From: Halorientalis sp.
GTDB taxonomy: Archaea > Halobacteriota > Halobacteria > Halobacteriales > Haloarculaceae
Direction of reading: 5' to 3'
NCBI RefSeq assembly: GCF_028275115.1
Contig: NZ_JAQCNH010000083.1
Location: 1-64,000, forward strand
Length of the DNA: 64,000 bases
The translations under genes were made by a program, and so were the position numbers. Under the pieces are notes generated by a model. It did no database searches and was not told the origin of the DNA. It worked only from the letters and a program-made list of their open reading frames with translations. Positions 43,080-51,715 of the stretch are shown piece by piece (position 1 is the first letter of the stretch; the number at the start of each line of letters is the position of its first letter).

Positions 43080-45572
43080 ATGACTGAGCGTTATTCGGAG
43101 TCCGCTCCAGCGACCGTCGACGAGATCGCCGACCTGACCGACCCGAAGTACTACCTGAACCGTGAACTGAGTCAACTCGAATTCCAGAAACGCGTCCTGA
43201 ACGAGGCCCTCGACGAGCGGACGCCGTTGCTCGAACGGGTTCGATTCCTCGGACTGTTCACGAAGAACATGGACGAATTCGTTATGAAGCGTGTCGGTGG
43301 ACTCAAACAGCAGATAGAGGCCGGTGTCACCGAACAGTCCGTCGACGGTCGGACACCTCACGAGCAGTGGGTGGCGGTCCTCGAAACCATGCAGGGGATG
43401 TTCGACGACCAGATGGCCTGTTATCGTGACGAGATCAAACCGGCACTCGCCGAGGCGGGAATCGACATCGAGTCCTGGGAGGACCTCTCCGCGGCCGACC
43501 GCACCGACCTCCGGGAGTACTTCGAGGAGTCGGTGTTCCCGATTCTGACGCCGCTGAGCTTCGACCCGGCACATCCGTTCCCGTTCATCTCGAATCTCAG
43601 CCTCTCGCTCGGCGTGTTCGTCACCCGAGAGGATAGGGAGACGGACGTATTCACCCGTATCAAGATTCCGCCGAACCAGCCACGACTGATCGAAATCGAG
43701 GCCGGGAGCCGGTACATACTCATAGAGGAGTTGATTCGATCGAATCTCGACCTCCTCCTGCCCGATGTCGAGGTCCAGGAGACGGCGCTGTTTCGCCCGA
43801 CACGGAACGCCGAAGTCCGGCGTGACGAGGAGGTCGCCGAAGACCTCATCGAGATGATCGAAGACGTCATCGAGCAGCGCCGATTCGCCTCGGTCGTCAG
43901 GCTCGAAGTGGAGGCGGGGATGTCCGAGCAGATGCGCGACCTCCTGACGAGACAGCTCGACCTCGATGAGCGAGAGGTGTTCGAGCACGACGGACCGCTC
44001 GGCTTTCGCGAGTTCATGCCGCTCACCGACCTGGACCGACCCGACCTGTCACTCTCACCGTGGACACCGCTTCCACATCCGCGCTTTGCCGGCGACGAGT
44101 GGAAGGGTGACAGCCTCTCGGACGGGCTTGACATCTTCGAGGCGATCCAAGAGAGAGACATCCTCCTCCACCACCCGTACCACTCGTTCACCGGAACGGT
44201 CCAGGAGTTTCTGGACCGGGCGGCCACCGATCCGGACGTCCGTGCGATCAAAGCCGCAATTTACCGGACCGCATCGGACTCGAAGGTGATCCAGAGCCTC
44301 ATCGACGCGGCCGAGAACGGCAAACAGGTCGCCGTGATGGTCGAACTCAAAGCTCGCTTCGACGAGGAGAACAATCTGGAGTGGGTCAGGAAACTCGAAG
44401 AGGAGGGTATTCACGTCGCGTACGGAACCCGGGGGCTGAAAACCCACACGAAGACGGCACTCGTCGTCCGTGCCGAAGACGACGGGATGCAGCTGTACTC
44501 ACACGTGGCCACCGGCAACTATCACTCCGAGACGGCCAAAGGCTACGTCGACCTGGGACTGCTGACGGCGAACCGAGACATCGGTCGCGACCTGGCGAAG
44601 CTGTTCAATTTCTACACCGGCCCGTCGATCGACGAAGAGTTCAGCGAACTCCTCATCGCCCCGGTGACGATGCGGGACGAGTTCACGCGCATGATTCGGC
44701 GAGAAGCAGACCACGCCAGGGCCGGCCGGCGCGCCCGGATCGTGGCCAAGGTGAACGCGCTCGAAGACCCGAAAATCGTCGAAGAACTCTACCGCGCATC
44801 CATCGCCGGCGTCGACATCGACCTCATCGTCAGGGATATCTGCCGACTCCGCCCGGGCCTCGAAGACGTGAGCGAGACGGTCTCGGTGTACAGCGTCGTC
44901 GGTCGGTTTCTCGAACATTCACGCATCTTCTACTTCGAGAACGGTGGTGAGCCGGAGTACTACACTGGTTCGGCGGACTGGATGACTCGGAACCTCGACA
45001 ACCGCGTTGAGGCCGTGACACCCATCGAGGACGTCGAAATCCGCCGACAGCTCCGATATATTCTGGAGATAATGCTCGCTGACAATCGGAAATGCTGGGA
45101 GATGCAGTCCGACGGGACCTACGTCCAGCGCCGTCCGGACGCGGACGAACCCGAACGGAACACACAGCAGTTGCTCATGCAGAACACGCTGGAGGAGCTG
45201 CACGCCGACGACGACCTCGGCGTGGAAACGACCGCCTCGCCACCGACCGAAACCGAACTGCTGGTCGCGCCGACCGAGGAGCGAGCGGACGTGGCCGAGG
45301 CCGAGCGACCGGACGCGGAGTCCACCCCGAACGGCGGCCAGCCGGTCGAGAGCGGTTCAGCGGGTCACTCGGCAGGAGCCGTGCGTGACACCGGGCCGGG
45401 AGCCGACGACGACCTGCCAGAGGCGATGGACCGCCACCGCGACCGGTGGTACGTTCCCGACAGTGATACCTACTCGTTCGCCGTTAGGACGCCCGACGGT
45501 GGCCGTGCGTATCGAAAGACCGCCGATTCAGCCGCTGCCCTCGTCGCCGAGTACTACGAGAACGATAGCTGA
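43080..45572 (+). CDS. ppk: Polyphosphate kinase 1
   Basis: Reversibly polymerises ATP terminal phosphate into polyphosphate. 830 residues from the ATG at 43080; the open frame upstream is not family-like. The N-terminal domain opens with YYLNRELSQLEFQKRVLNEA, then FLGLFTKNMDEFVMKRVGG. The phospholipase-D-like core has HHPYHSF, VELKARFDEENNLEW, the autophosphorylated His456 in GLKTHTKTALVV, THVATGNYH-type residues, and a second catalytic-type His613 in EHSRIFYFENGGE. After YVQRRPDADEPE the protein has about 140 extra acidic residues ending in a small folded-looking segment. It is bracketed by two inverted hairpins and stands alone. Confidence 0.93.
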   Translation: MTERYSESAPATVDEIADLTDPKYYLNRELSQLEFQKRVLNEALDERTPLLERVRFLGLFTKNMDEFVMKRVGGLKQQIEAGVTEQSVDGRTPHEQWVAVLETMQGMFDDQMACYRDEIKPALAEAGIDIESWEDLSAADRTDLREYFEESVFPILTPLSFDPAHPFPFISNLSLSLGVFVTREDRETDVFTRIKIPPNQPRLIEIEAGSRYILIEELIRSNLDLLLPDVEVQETALFRPTRNAEVRRDEEVAEDLIEMIEDVIEQRRFASVVRLEVEAGMSEQMRDLLTRQLDLDEREVFEHDGPLGFREFMPLTDLDRPDLSLSPWTPLPHPRFAGDEWKGDSLSDGLDIFEAIQERDILLHHPYHSFTGTVQEFLDRAATDPDVRAIKAAIYRTASDSKVIQSLIDAAENGKQVAVMVELKARFDEENNLEWVRKLEEEGIHVAYGTRGLKTHTKTALVVRAEDDGMQLYSHVATGNYHSETAKGYVDLGLLTANRDIGRDLAKLFNFYTGPSIDEEFSELLIAPVTMRDEFTRMIRREADHARAGRRARIVAKVNALEDPKIVEELYRASIAGVDIDLIVRDICRLRPGLEDVSETVSVYSVVGRFLEHSRIFYFENGGEPEYYTGSADWMTRNLDNRVEAVTPIEDVEIRRQLRYILEIMLADNRKCWEMQSDGTYVQRRPDADEPERNTQQLLMQNTLEELHADDDLGVETTASPPTETELLVAPTEERADVAEAERPDAESTPNGGQPVESGSAGHSAGAVRDTGPGADDDLPEAMDRHRDRWYVPDSDTYSFAVRTPDGGRAYRKTADSAAALVAEYYENDS

Positions 45573-45951
45573 CGGGTGCTACCCTTTGCCCCGCCCCGCT
45601 TCCACGAGCGGAGAGGCTGGCCGGCCGCCGTCAGGTCAATCGCCTCGGGGTCAAGCCCCGAGGCTCGTCAGTGGACTCCCGCTCTAAAGCTCGTCTGCCG
45701 GGGCCGTGACGTTGGGACTCGTCTCGATGCCGTGTGGCCCAGCCGCTGACGCGACGCCACCGAGACGCCGTCTCGACTTCTCTCCGGACACATCGGGCGC
45801 TCGCGGATACCCGAAACCTCGACCTGTGGGTACCCAACCAGGAGTCCAGACGGAGTGGGCTCTGTGTCGATGACCCGGGACGGCGTGGTACCGAGGCAGT
45901 TTCTCGGCCGCGGTCACTGATTTTTTCACCCGTCGCGGGAACTGACCGAAC
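45573..45951. other. Intergenic region after ppk
   Basis: About 380 bases without a convincing gene; it contains the second flanking hairpin. Arg/Ser-rich open frames on both strands look like GC artefacts. Confidence 0.5.
45643..45663. repeat. Hairpin, copy 2 of the inverted pair flanking ppk
   Basis: Arms CCTCGGGG and CCCCGAGG around TCAAG, the exact reverse complement of the element at 42772-42792. It lies 70 bases after the ppk stop. Confidence 0.7.
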
Positions 45952-46311
45952 ATGGGACTCGTCGACAGTCTGGTGGTTTTCCTCGTGAGCCTGCTGATTG
46001 GGGCGCTTGGAATCCACGTCGGTGCGCGAATCGTGACCGGCGAAAACGACTACGCACACGCGGTCTGGACGGCGCTGCTCGGCGCGATACTCTGGAGCGT
46101 CGTCGGCTTCCTCTTCGGCTGGATTCCCGGTCTCGGCCCTGTCCTCGTGTTTCTGGCGTATCTCGGCGTTATCAGACGCCGGTACTCTGGGGGCTGGCTC
46201 TCGGCTGCCGCTATCGCCTTGGTCGCCTGGGCTGCGGCCATTCTGGTCCTCTCCCTACTCGTCGGAGCCGGCGTGACCGAGTTCGACGCGTTTGGCATTC
46301 CGGGAATCTGA
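45952..46311 (+). CDS. Membrane protein with about four helices
   Basis: 119 residues. Hydrophobic segments lie at about 5-25, 38-55, 58-78 and 85-108, with a short basic loop RRRYSGG on the inside. GILWSVVG-like and GWIPGLGPVLVFLAYLGVIR stretches are typical of uncharacterised haloarchaeal membrane proteins. An Asp/Asn-rich turn TGENDYAHAVWTALLG follows the first helix. Function unknown. It is separated from the ppk gene by the second hairpin and converges on the HNR/EVE gene. Confidence 0.7.
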   Translation: MGLVDSLVVFLVSLLIGALGIHVGARIVTGENDYAHAVWTALLGAILWSVVGFLFGWIPGLGPVLVFLAYLGVIRRRYSGGWLSAAAIALVAWAAAILVLSLLVGAGVTEFDAFGIPGI

Positions 46312-46404
46312 GCGACAACCGGCGTGGTCGACCGACCGAACGCCGCCTTCCTCCGTCCTGACGATGCGGTGTTCACGCTGCCGTGCCGGTCGTGCGGCGC
46401 GGGC

Positions 46405-48246
46405 TCACTCGTCGGTCACATGGGGTGAGGACTCGGCCGCGAGCGCGCGGGCTCGCTCCGTGAGCAGCCCCGTGAGGTCGGTATCCTGTGCCGCTGCCCG
46501 TGTCTCGAGCAGCGCCGCGGTCGCGCCGTCGAGTGTGAGGGTGACCTCTCTGTCCTCGTCGGGGAGGTCGAGGGCCACGCGGAGTGCATCCTCGAGGAAC
46601 GCGGCCGGCGACTCGTAGGTTCCATTCGGGCCACACAGCGCCTTGACCAGCGGCTCGTTCGACCCGAAGTCGACCGCGATCGGCGCCGTCTCGTCGGCCG
46701 TTACAGCCGTCGTCGTCGGCTCAATACCGTCGACGGAGCGTTTCAGGTGCGCGGAAACCGCCTCGTCGACGAACGAGTCGCCCTCCTGGGTCGCGAAGGT
46801 GGCGACGGTCGCGTTGATGCTGAGGGTCTCGGCGGGCGCCTCGGCCGTTCGGTCGCGCTCGGTTGCGGAACCGCCGTCGGCTTCCGTCTTCGTGGTGTGT
46901 GTCGCCGACGCGCCGACGTCGGGTACATCGTCCGCCTCGCCCGAACTGTCGGCATCCGTCTCGTCGTGTTCGGTTGCCGCGGCCTGGGCCGCGGTCGCGT
47001 CGACCGGTGTCTCGACCGGACGCCAGCGGTCACCGGCGTCCAGAACCGACGAGACGGCGTCCGGTTCCAGATACGTAATGGGCCCGTCGTCGAGCGTGGC
47101 CGACACCGCGGTCTCGAACTCGTCGGGAGCGGTTCCGAAGACCCCGCCGGTCGTCCCGACGAGGAGGTGCGGCCAGGGTCTGTCGGGCCCCGCGACTTTG
47201 ACGCCGTCCTCGTACCGCGCCCAGATATCGGTCGTCGCGTTCCAGTCTCGGGCGCACTCGGTCACCTCGAACCCGTAGAGGGTCTCATCGAGGCGAACGA
47301 AGACGAGATCTCCAGGATCGACCTGCTTCCACGCCGCCTGCTGGTCGTCCGGGAGCCCCCAGACGTATCCTTCCGAAACGTCGACGTCGCTGATGACTCC
47401 CGCGTCGTCGGTCTGCTGTGTGACCGTCGACGCCGCCGCGTCGCGGGTCGTCCCCCCGTCCGGGACCACGTACAGCACGCCCGGGTCACCCGAGTCGTGG
47501 TTACTCGCCGCTTCGACGAGGTCCGGGAGAAACTCCTTCGCGATGTCGACCCAGTCCGCGTTGTGGTCGCCCACGCCCTGGATGAGGCCGTGGTACGTCT
47601 TGGATTCGAGCAACCGCTCGTTGGCCTCGAAGAACGCCCGCATGACCGTCTCGGGGTCGTGGTCCGCGTCGAGGTAGTAGACCGGTTCGGGGCGGCCACC
47701 GCCGGCGTCGGCGCTCGACCGCCCGGCCCTGATCACGAACTTCCACATCCCGTGCTGGCGGTCGCTCGCGTCGCTCCCGAGCGGCATCTCCGAACTCGGT
47801 GTCGGGCCGTGTTCACGGAGGTGGCGGATGTTCTTCGTGGCCGCACGCTCCGGCGGCGGTTCGACGCCGGCGAAATTGTACTGCCGCGTGGTCGGTTCGA
47901 CGCCCGCTTGTTCCAGCGCGATCACCAGCGAGCCAAACAGCCGTTCGTACGCCGCGGGCCGGTACTCCCCTTCCTCGGCGATTCTGTTTTTCGTCACCGT
48001 GTCCCCGTCCGCAGCCAGTCTGTGGAGGTCGGCGAGCAAATCCGCCCGGTCTGTGTTGGGCGGGGACAGTCCCTCAGCCGCGTCGGCCGCTGCCAGCGCC
48101 TCGTACCAACTCCCGAACGTGTCCACGTACTCCCGGACTCCAGCCGAACACTCCGCCGTCACCGTCTCGATCGATGGGCTACCCGCCACCCCTGCCGCGA
48201 CTGCCCGGAGGTCGTCGACGAGTGTCGCCCGTTCGAAATCGCTCAT
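46405..48246 (-). CDS. HNR-repeat, EVE-like and ribbon-helix-helix-tail protein (defence-type architecture)
   Basis: 613 residues from the ATG at 48246. Residues 5-58 and 68-115 are two HNR (homing-endonuclease-associated) repeats, each ending FGSWYEAL or FGSLVIAL. Residues about 166-250 (MWKFVIRAGR, then PVYYLDADHDPETVMRAFF) form an unassigned module. Residues about 290-400 look like an EVE/PUA-type nucleobase-binding domain: GYVWGLPDDQQAAWKQVDPG, DLVFVRLDETLYGFEVTE. After a Thr/Asp linker, residues 475-605 hold three beta-helix-helix units, the last reading EVTLTLDGATAALLETRAAA. A similar tail ends the divergent helicase at 48361. HNR and EVE domains are frequent in modification-dependent restriction; that role is inferred. 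Confidence 0.7.
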   Translation of the reverse strand: MSDFERATLVDDLRAVAAGVAGSPSIETVTAECSAGVREYVDTFGSWYEALAAADAAEGLSPPNTDRADLLADLHRLAADGDTVTKNRIAEEGEYRPAAYERLFGSLVIALEQAGVEPTTRQYNFAGVEPPPERAATKNIRHLREHGPTPSSEMPLGSDASDRQHGMWKFVIRAGRSSADAGGGRPEPVYYLDADHDPETVMRAFFEANERLLESKTYHGLIQGVGDHNADWVDIAKEFLPDLVEAASNHDSGDPGVLYVVPDGGTTRDAAASTVTQQTDDAGVISDVDVSEGYVWGLPDDQQAAWKQVDPGDLVFVRLDETLYGFEVTECARDWNATTDIWARYEDGVKVAGPDRPWPHLLVGTTGGVFGTAPDEFETAVSATLDDGPITYLEPDAVSSVLDAGDRWRPVETPVDATAAQAAATEHDETDADSSGEADDVPDVGASATHTTKTEADGGSATERDRTAEAPAETLSINATVATFATQEGDSFVDEAVSAHLKRSVDGIEPTTTAVTADETAPIAVDFGSNEPLVKALCGPNGTYESPAAFLEDALRVALDLPDEDREVTLTLDGATAALLETRAAAQDTDLTGLLTERARALAAESSPHVTDE

Positions 48247-48360
48247 GGGCGTGTACAACGACCGTCGGAATGTATCAGTTTCCCTCAACGACGGGATGGG
48301 GAAAGTTATTATCGTGCGTTACGTTGTCAAATACAGTTCACACGTCAGTGGGAAGTACGA
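48247..48360. promoter_or_regulatory. Divergent promoter region between the HNR/EVE gene and the helicase gene
   Basis: 114 bases. A GTCAAATACAG element at about 48327-48337 sits 24-34 bases before the helicase ATG. AAGTTATTATC near 48302 is a second AT-rich element. Divergent transcription from one short region suggests joint control. Confidence 0.45.
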
Positions 48361-51300
48361 ATGCCGGGAAACGATCCGCTTCAGGCGAAAACCGACGACA
48401 CCACACCGGCGGCACAGTTCGAGAACGACCGTCTCGACCGTGACGGGATAGAGCCGACGCAGTATCCGGCGCAGGTCGACCGGGCCGCGCTCGACCTCTG
48501 TCGCGGAATCGCCGTCGGGCAGACCGACGACCACCGTGACATCGGCGGAACAATCAGCAGTTGGAACTTCAAAGAGGCGACCGGCGAGTTCTACGTCGAT
48601 GGCCTCCAGGCGATCGCCGGCGAGGATTCGGGGCTGGCCGGGACGCTCGCAGACTACGACCCGGCGACGATCGGCGACCTCGCCTATCAACTCAACGCGC
48701 TCCGGCACACGCTCGGAACCGACGACGGCGCGATGGACATCGACCGGGCGCTGGAAGCGATCACCGAGAAGACCGCCGCGGCGGCGATCGAGGAGTCCGT
48801 CAAAACCGGCGGCGAAGCGGGGGCTGGGCTTCGCTCGCTCCGGGGGACCGACTCCGTCGGAGAACTCACGGCACGGCTGTTCTCCGACCCACGTGTCGAC
48901 GCCTACGCCCAGGCGCTCATCGACCGGCTGCCGGGGTCGCGGGCGAGCCGGGCCGACCTTGTCGAGCAGCTCGACGCACCCCGGATGACGACGCCGCTGT
49001 GGACCCACCAGCGGGAGGCGCTCGCACGGTGGCAGGACAACGGCCAGTTCGGCTACGTCGACATGGCGACTGCGACCGGCAAGACCGTCCTCGGGCTCGC
49101 GGCGCTGTCGCTCCGGTACGACACCCTCCACCCGACCGACCGGGCGGCGCTCGACGTGCCAACCGAGGGGGCGGACTCGACACCGGACGTCCCGTCCGAC
49201 CCACGGGTGCTCATCGTCGCCGGGACCGACCTCATCCTCGACCAGTGGCGCACCCAGTTCGACGAGCACCTCGACATCCCCACGACACGGACTCGACCCA
49301 CGGGCGACGACGAGCGAACCATCGAGCTCTCCTGGGGGACGGTCGAGTTCCGGACGGCTCAGGGGCTGTTGGACGTGACTTGGTTCGACGACTACGACCT
49401 CGTCGTCCTGGACGAGGCGCACCGGTACACGCGGTCGAAACGCGGCGGGCGCGGCTGGGGCGACCTGTTCGAGTCACTGACCGACGGCGCGAACGCGGTC
49501 CTGGCCATGTCCGGCTCCATCGACGACGGCTGGGTGGGGGACCCGGACGCCAAGGACGCCCTCGACGACGTTCTGCCCCGCTGTTATCGGTACGACGTGG
49601 CACAGGCCCGCCAGGATGGCGTCATCGCGGACTTCTCCTGGACGGTCCGCTACCTCCCGGCGACCGGTGACCGGGTCGACCGCGTCGCCAGTCAGACCCG
49701 CATCACCACCGCCGGCTACGACGCCGCGACCGGCCGTCTCGACGCCGACGCGCTGGGTGTCGACGCCGACACACTCCCCGCGGACGTCGTCGATTACGAC
49801 GACCTCCGGTCGCTCGTCCAGTCGAACGACGGCGGGGACCTGCGGAGCCGCTCCAGCGCGTTCGACGCGTTCGCCTCGGCGTTGCTCGCCCGGAAACCCC
49901 TCCGCTGGAACACTACCCCGGACGACGACGCGATCGCCGACCTCGTCGCCGAGCACGCACCGGCAGAGAAGACCGTCGTACTGGTCCGTTCCTACAAGGG
50001 TGCACGACGTTTGGGTGACCGACTGGTCTCACGCCACGGTATGGCCGAAGCGGACCTGTTCGTGTTCGACGACAGCGACGCGGACCGCCTCGGGACCGTC
50101 GAGCGGTTCAACGCGGCCGACCACGGTGTCATCATCGGTCCGGGGGACCTCCTCGGAACCGGAGTAGACATGCCAGACGCCGAGGTCGCGGTGAACGTCT
50201 CTCGTGGCGGCGTGAACGCCTCGCTCGTCCAGCGGATCGGCCGTATCCTGCGGAACCCCTCCGGCGAGAAGACGGCCGAGTTCCACCACCTCATCGCACA
50301 GCCGACCGAGCCCGACGCGATCGATTTCGTCGACGACGGTGCCAAACTGCTCGAGCGGGCGGCCTCGTTCCGTGCCCTCGGGAAGACATTCCGTGAGGCG
50401 CCGCTGTTTCGCGCCCACCCGGAGACCGACACAGTACTCGCCGATCTTGAGGACGGCGGCGTTGAACTGCTCGAACGGGTCGAGGACGAACGCCTGCTGG
50501 TCGACACAGAGGCGGCACACGAACACCTCCGGTCGTTGCAGGCCCACATCTACGATACGCAGGTGGCCCACGACGCGGACGAACCACGCACGACACCGGC
50601 GCTGACGGACTGGACGAGCGCCGGGGCGGCCGCGGACGCCGACGACGAGCGACTGTATCCCGAACGCAACGACGCGTACGAGCAGTACCGCCTGACGCTG
50701 AGCCCATACCGCGCGTGCAAAGCGGTCGCGACGAACCTGTACGACGCCGAGGTGGACATCGAGGAGGCCGACGACGGGTATCGTGTCGCCGTGGACGACG
50801 AACGACTATCCGACACGGAGTTACACGCCGAGTTGAGATACTGGCTGAACGCGTACCGGAACTGGCGCGAGCGGTGTGACAACCGCGACGGGAGCGGCGA
50901 ACCGGGGTCGCTCCCGCAGTACCGGAGCGAGTGGCCCGAGCCGCCGGACGGCGAGGCCGTGATGCTCCCCCGGGAGGTCGTCGCCGAGATCGGCGTTTCC
51001 TACGCCGAAGCCGACCCGATCTTCCTGCCCGTCGAGGACGGCGAGCCTTACGCCCTCCCGCTCCCGGACGGTCGGTACCTGACTGTCGATGGAATCGTCG
51101 ACGAGCCCCAGCCCGAAGACGACAGGTCGGCCGCCGACCCGGCCACCACCGACGAGACGGCAGACGACGGTGGCTCGGCCGCCACAGGGGCCGAGGCAGC
51201 GACCGAGACTGACGCCACCGCCGGGCAGCCGGCCGTCACCGTCAATAGTCTCCTGCTCACCGCCGCCGAAGCCAGGGACGAGCCGCTCGCGGACGTCGTG

Positions 51301-51639
51301 ACGGACGCGGTCGCGGCGCTCCTGAAGACGGCCGTCGACGACGACGTGCAGCTCGCCGACCGGGCCGACGACCAGCCACGCGAGGTCCTGGACGTCGAAC
51401 TCTCCGACCACCACGAGCGGTTACTCGGCGCGCTCGTGGACGAGACGCCCGGCGCAACCGTCGGGCACGCGGTCGACGTCGCGCTCCAGCGGGCCCTGGC
51501 CGGCAACGCTACCACCGCAGTCGAACTCGACGGCGCCGTCGCGGCAGCGCTTTCGGCACGGTTCGACGACGACGACGCTGCGAGTGCCTTCGTGGGCGAC
51601 GCCGTCGCGGCGGCACTTCGAGGTGGCGACGGGCAGTGA
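48361..51639 (+). CDS. Superfamily 2 DNA/RNA helicase with ribbon-helix-helix-like tail
   Basis: 1092 residues from the ATG at 48361; in-frame open sequence further upstream overlaps the divergent gene and is a shadow. Helicase lobe 1: THQREALARWQ, motif I MATATGKTVLGLAAL (about 235-249), VLIVAGTDLILDQW, DEAH at 351-354, and SGS at the motif III place. Lobe 2: VVLVRSYKGARRLGDRLV, IIGPGDLLGTGVDMPDAEVA, and motif VI QRIGRILRNPSGEKTAEF. The architecture resembles type III restriction or XPB-like SF2 enzymes. The N-terminal 210 residues and the region after 700 have no family I know. After a Thr/Ala/Asp linker the last 135 residues hold three beta-helix-helix units like the divergent HNR/EVE protein. 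Confidence 0.82.
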   Translation: MPGNDPLQAKTDDTTPAAQFENDRLDRDGIEPTQYPAQVDRAALDLCRGIAVGQTDDHRDIGGTISSWNFKEATGEFYVDGLQAIAGEDSGLAGTLADYDPATIGDLAYQLNALRHTLGTDDGAMDIDRALEAITEKTAAAAIEESVKTGGEAGAGLRSLRGTDSVGELTARLFSDPRVDAYAQALIDRLPGSRASRADLVEQLDAPRMTTPLWTHQREALARWQDNGQFGYVDMATATGKTVLGLAALSLRYDTLHPTDRAALDVPTEGADSTPDVPSDPRVLIVAGTDLILDQWRTQFDEHLDIPTTRTRPTGDDERTIELSWGTVEFRTAQGLLDVTWFDDYDLVVLDEAHRYTRSKRGGRGWGDLFESLTDGANAVLAMSGSIDDGWVGDPDAKDALDDVLPRCYRYDVAQARQDGVIADFSWTVRYLPATGDRVDRVASQTRITTAGYDAATGRLDADALGVDADTLPADVVDYDDLRSLVQSNDGGDLRSRSSAFDAFASALLARKPLRWNTTPDDDAIADLVAEHAPAEKTVVLVRSYKGARRLGDRLVSRHGMAEADLFVFDDSDADRLGTVERFNAADHGVIIGPGDLLGTGVDMPDAEVAVNVSRGGVNASLVQRIGRILRNPSGEKTAEFHHLIAQPTEPDAIDFVDDGAKLLERAASFRALGKTFREAPLFRAHPETDTVLADLEDGGVELLERVEDERLLVDTEAAHEHLRSLQAHIYDTQVAHDADEPRTTPALTDWTSAGAAADADDERLYPERNDAYEQYRLTLSPYRACKAVATNLYDAEVDIEEADDGYRVAVDDERLSDTELHAELRYWLNAYRNWRERCDNRDGSGEPGSLPQYRSEWPEPPDGEAVMLPREVVAEIGVSYAEADPIFLPVEDGEPYALPLPDGRYLTVDGIVDEPQPEDDRSAADPATTDETADDGGSAATGAEAATETDATAGQPAVTVNSLLLTAAEARDEPLADVVTDAVAALLKTAVDDDVQLADRADDQPREVLDVELSDHHERLLGALVDETPGATVGHAVDVALQRALAGNATTAVELDGAVAAALSARFDDDDAASAFVGDAVAAALRGGDGQ

Positions 51640-51687
51640 GACGAAGCGACGCGGCCGGTGGCACCGAGCGCGTCGGCCATACATTCA

Positions 51688-51697
51688 TGTTCCTGTA
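51688..51697 (+). promoter_or_regulatory. TATA-like element before the AddB-like gene
   Basis: A CATACATTCAT stretch around 51688 lies 20-30 bases before the chosen GTG at 51716. Confidence 0.35.
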
Positions 51698-51715
51698 CCC
51701 ACTCACGGAACAACG

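Noticed and set aside
46747-48360. Upstream in-frame extension of the helicase gene by 538 codons
   Set aside because: It is antisense to the HNR/EVE gene and Arg-rich; the divergent promoter gap supports the ATG at 48361.
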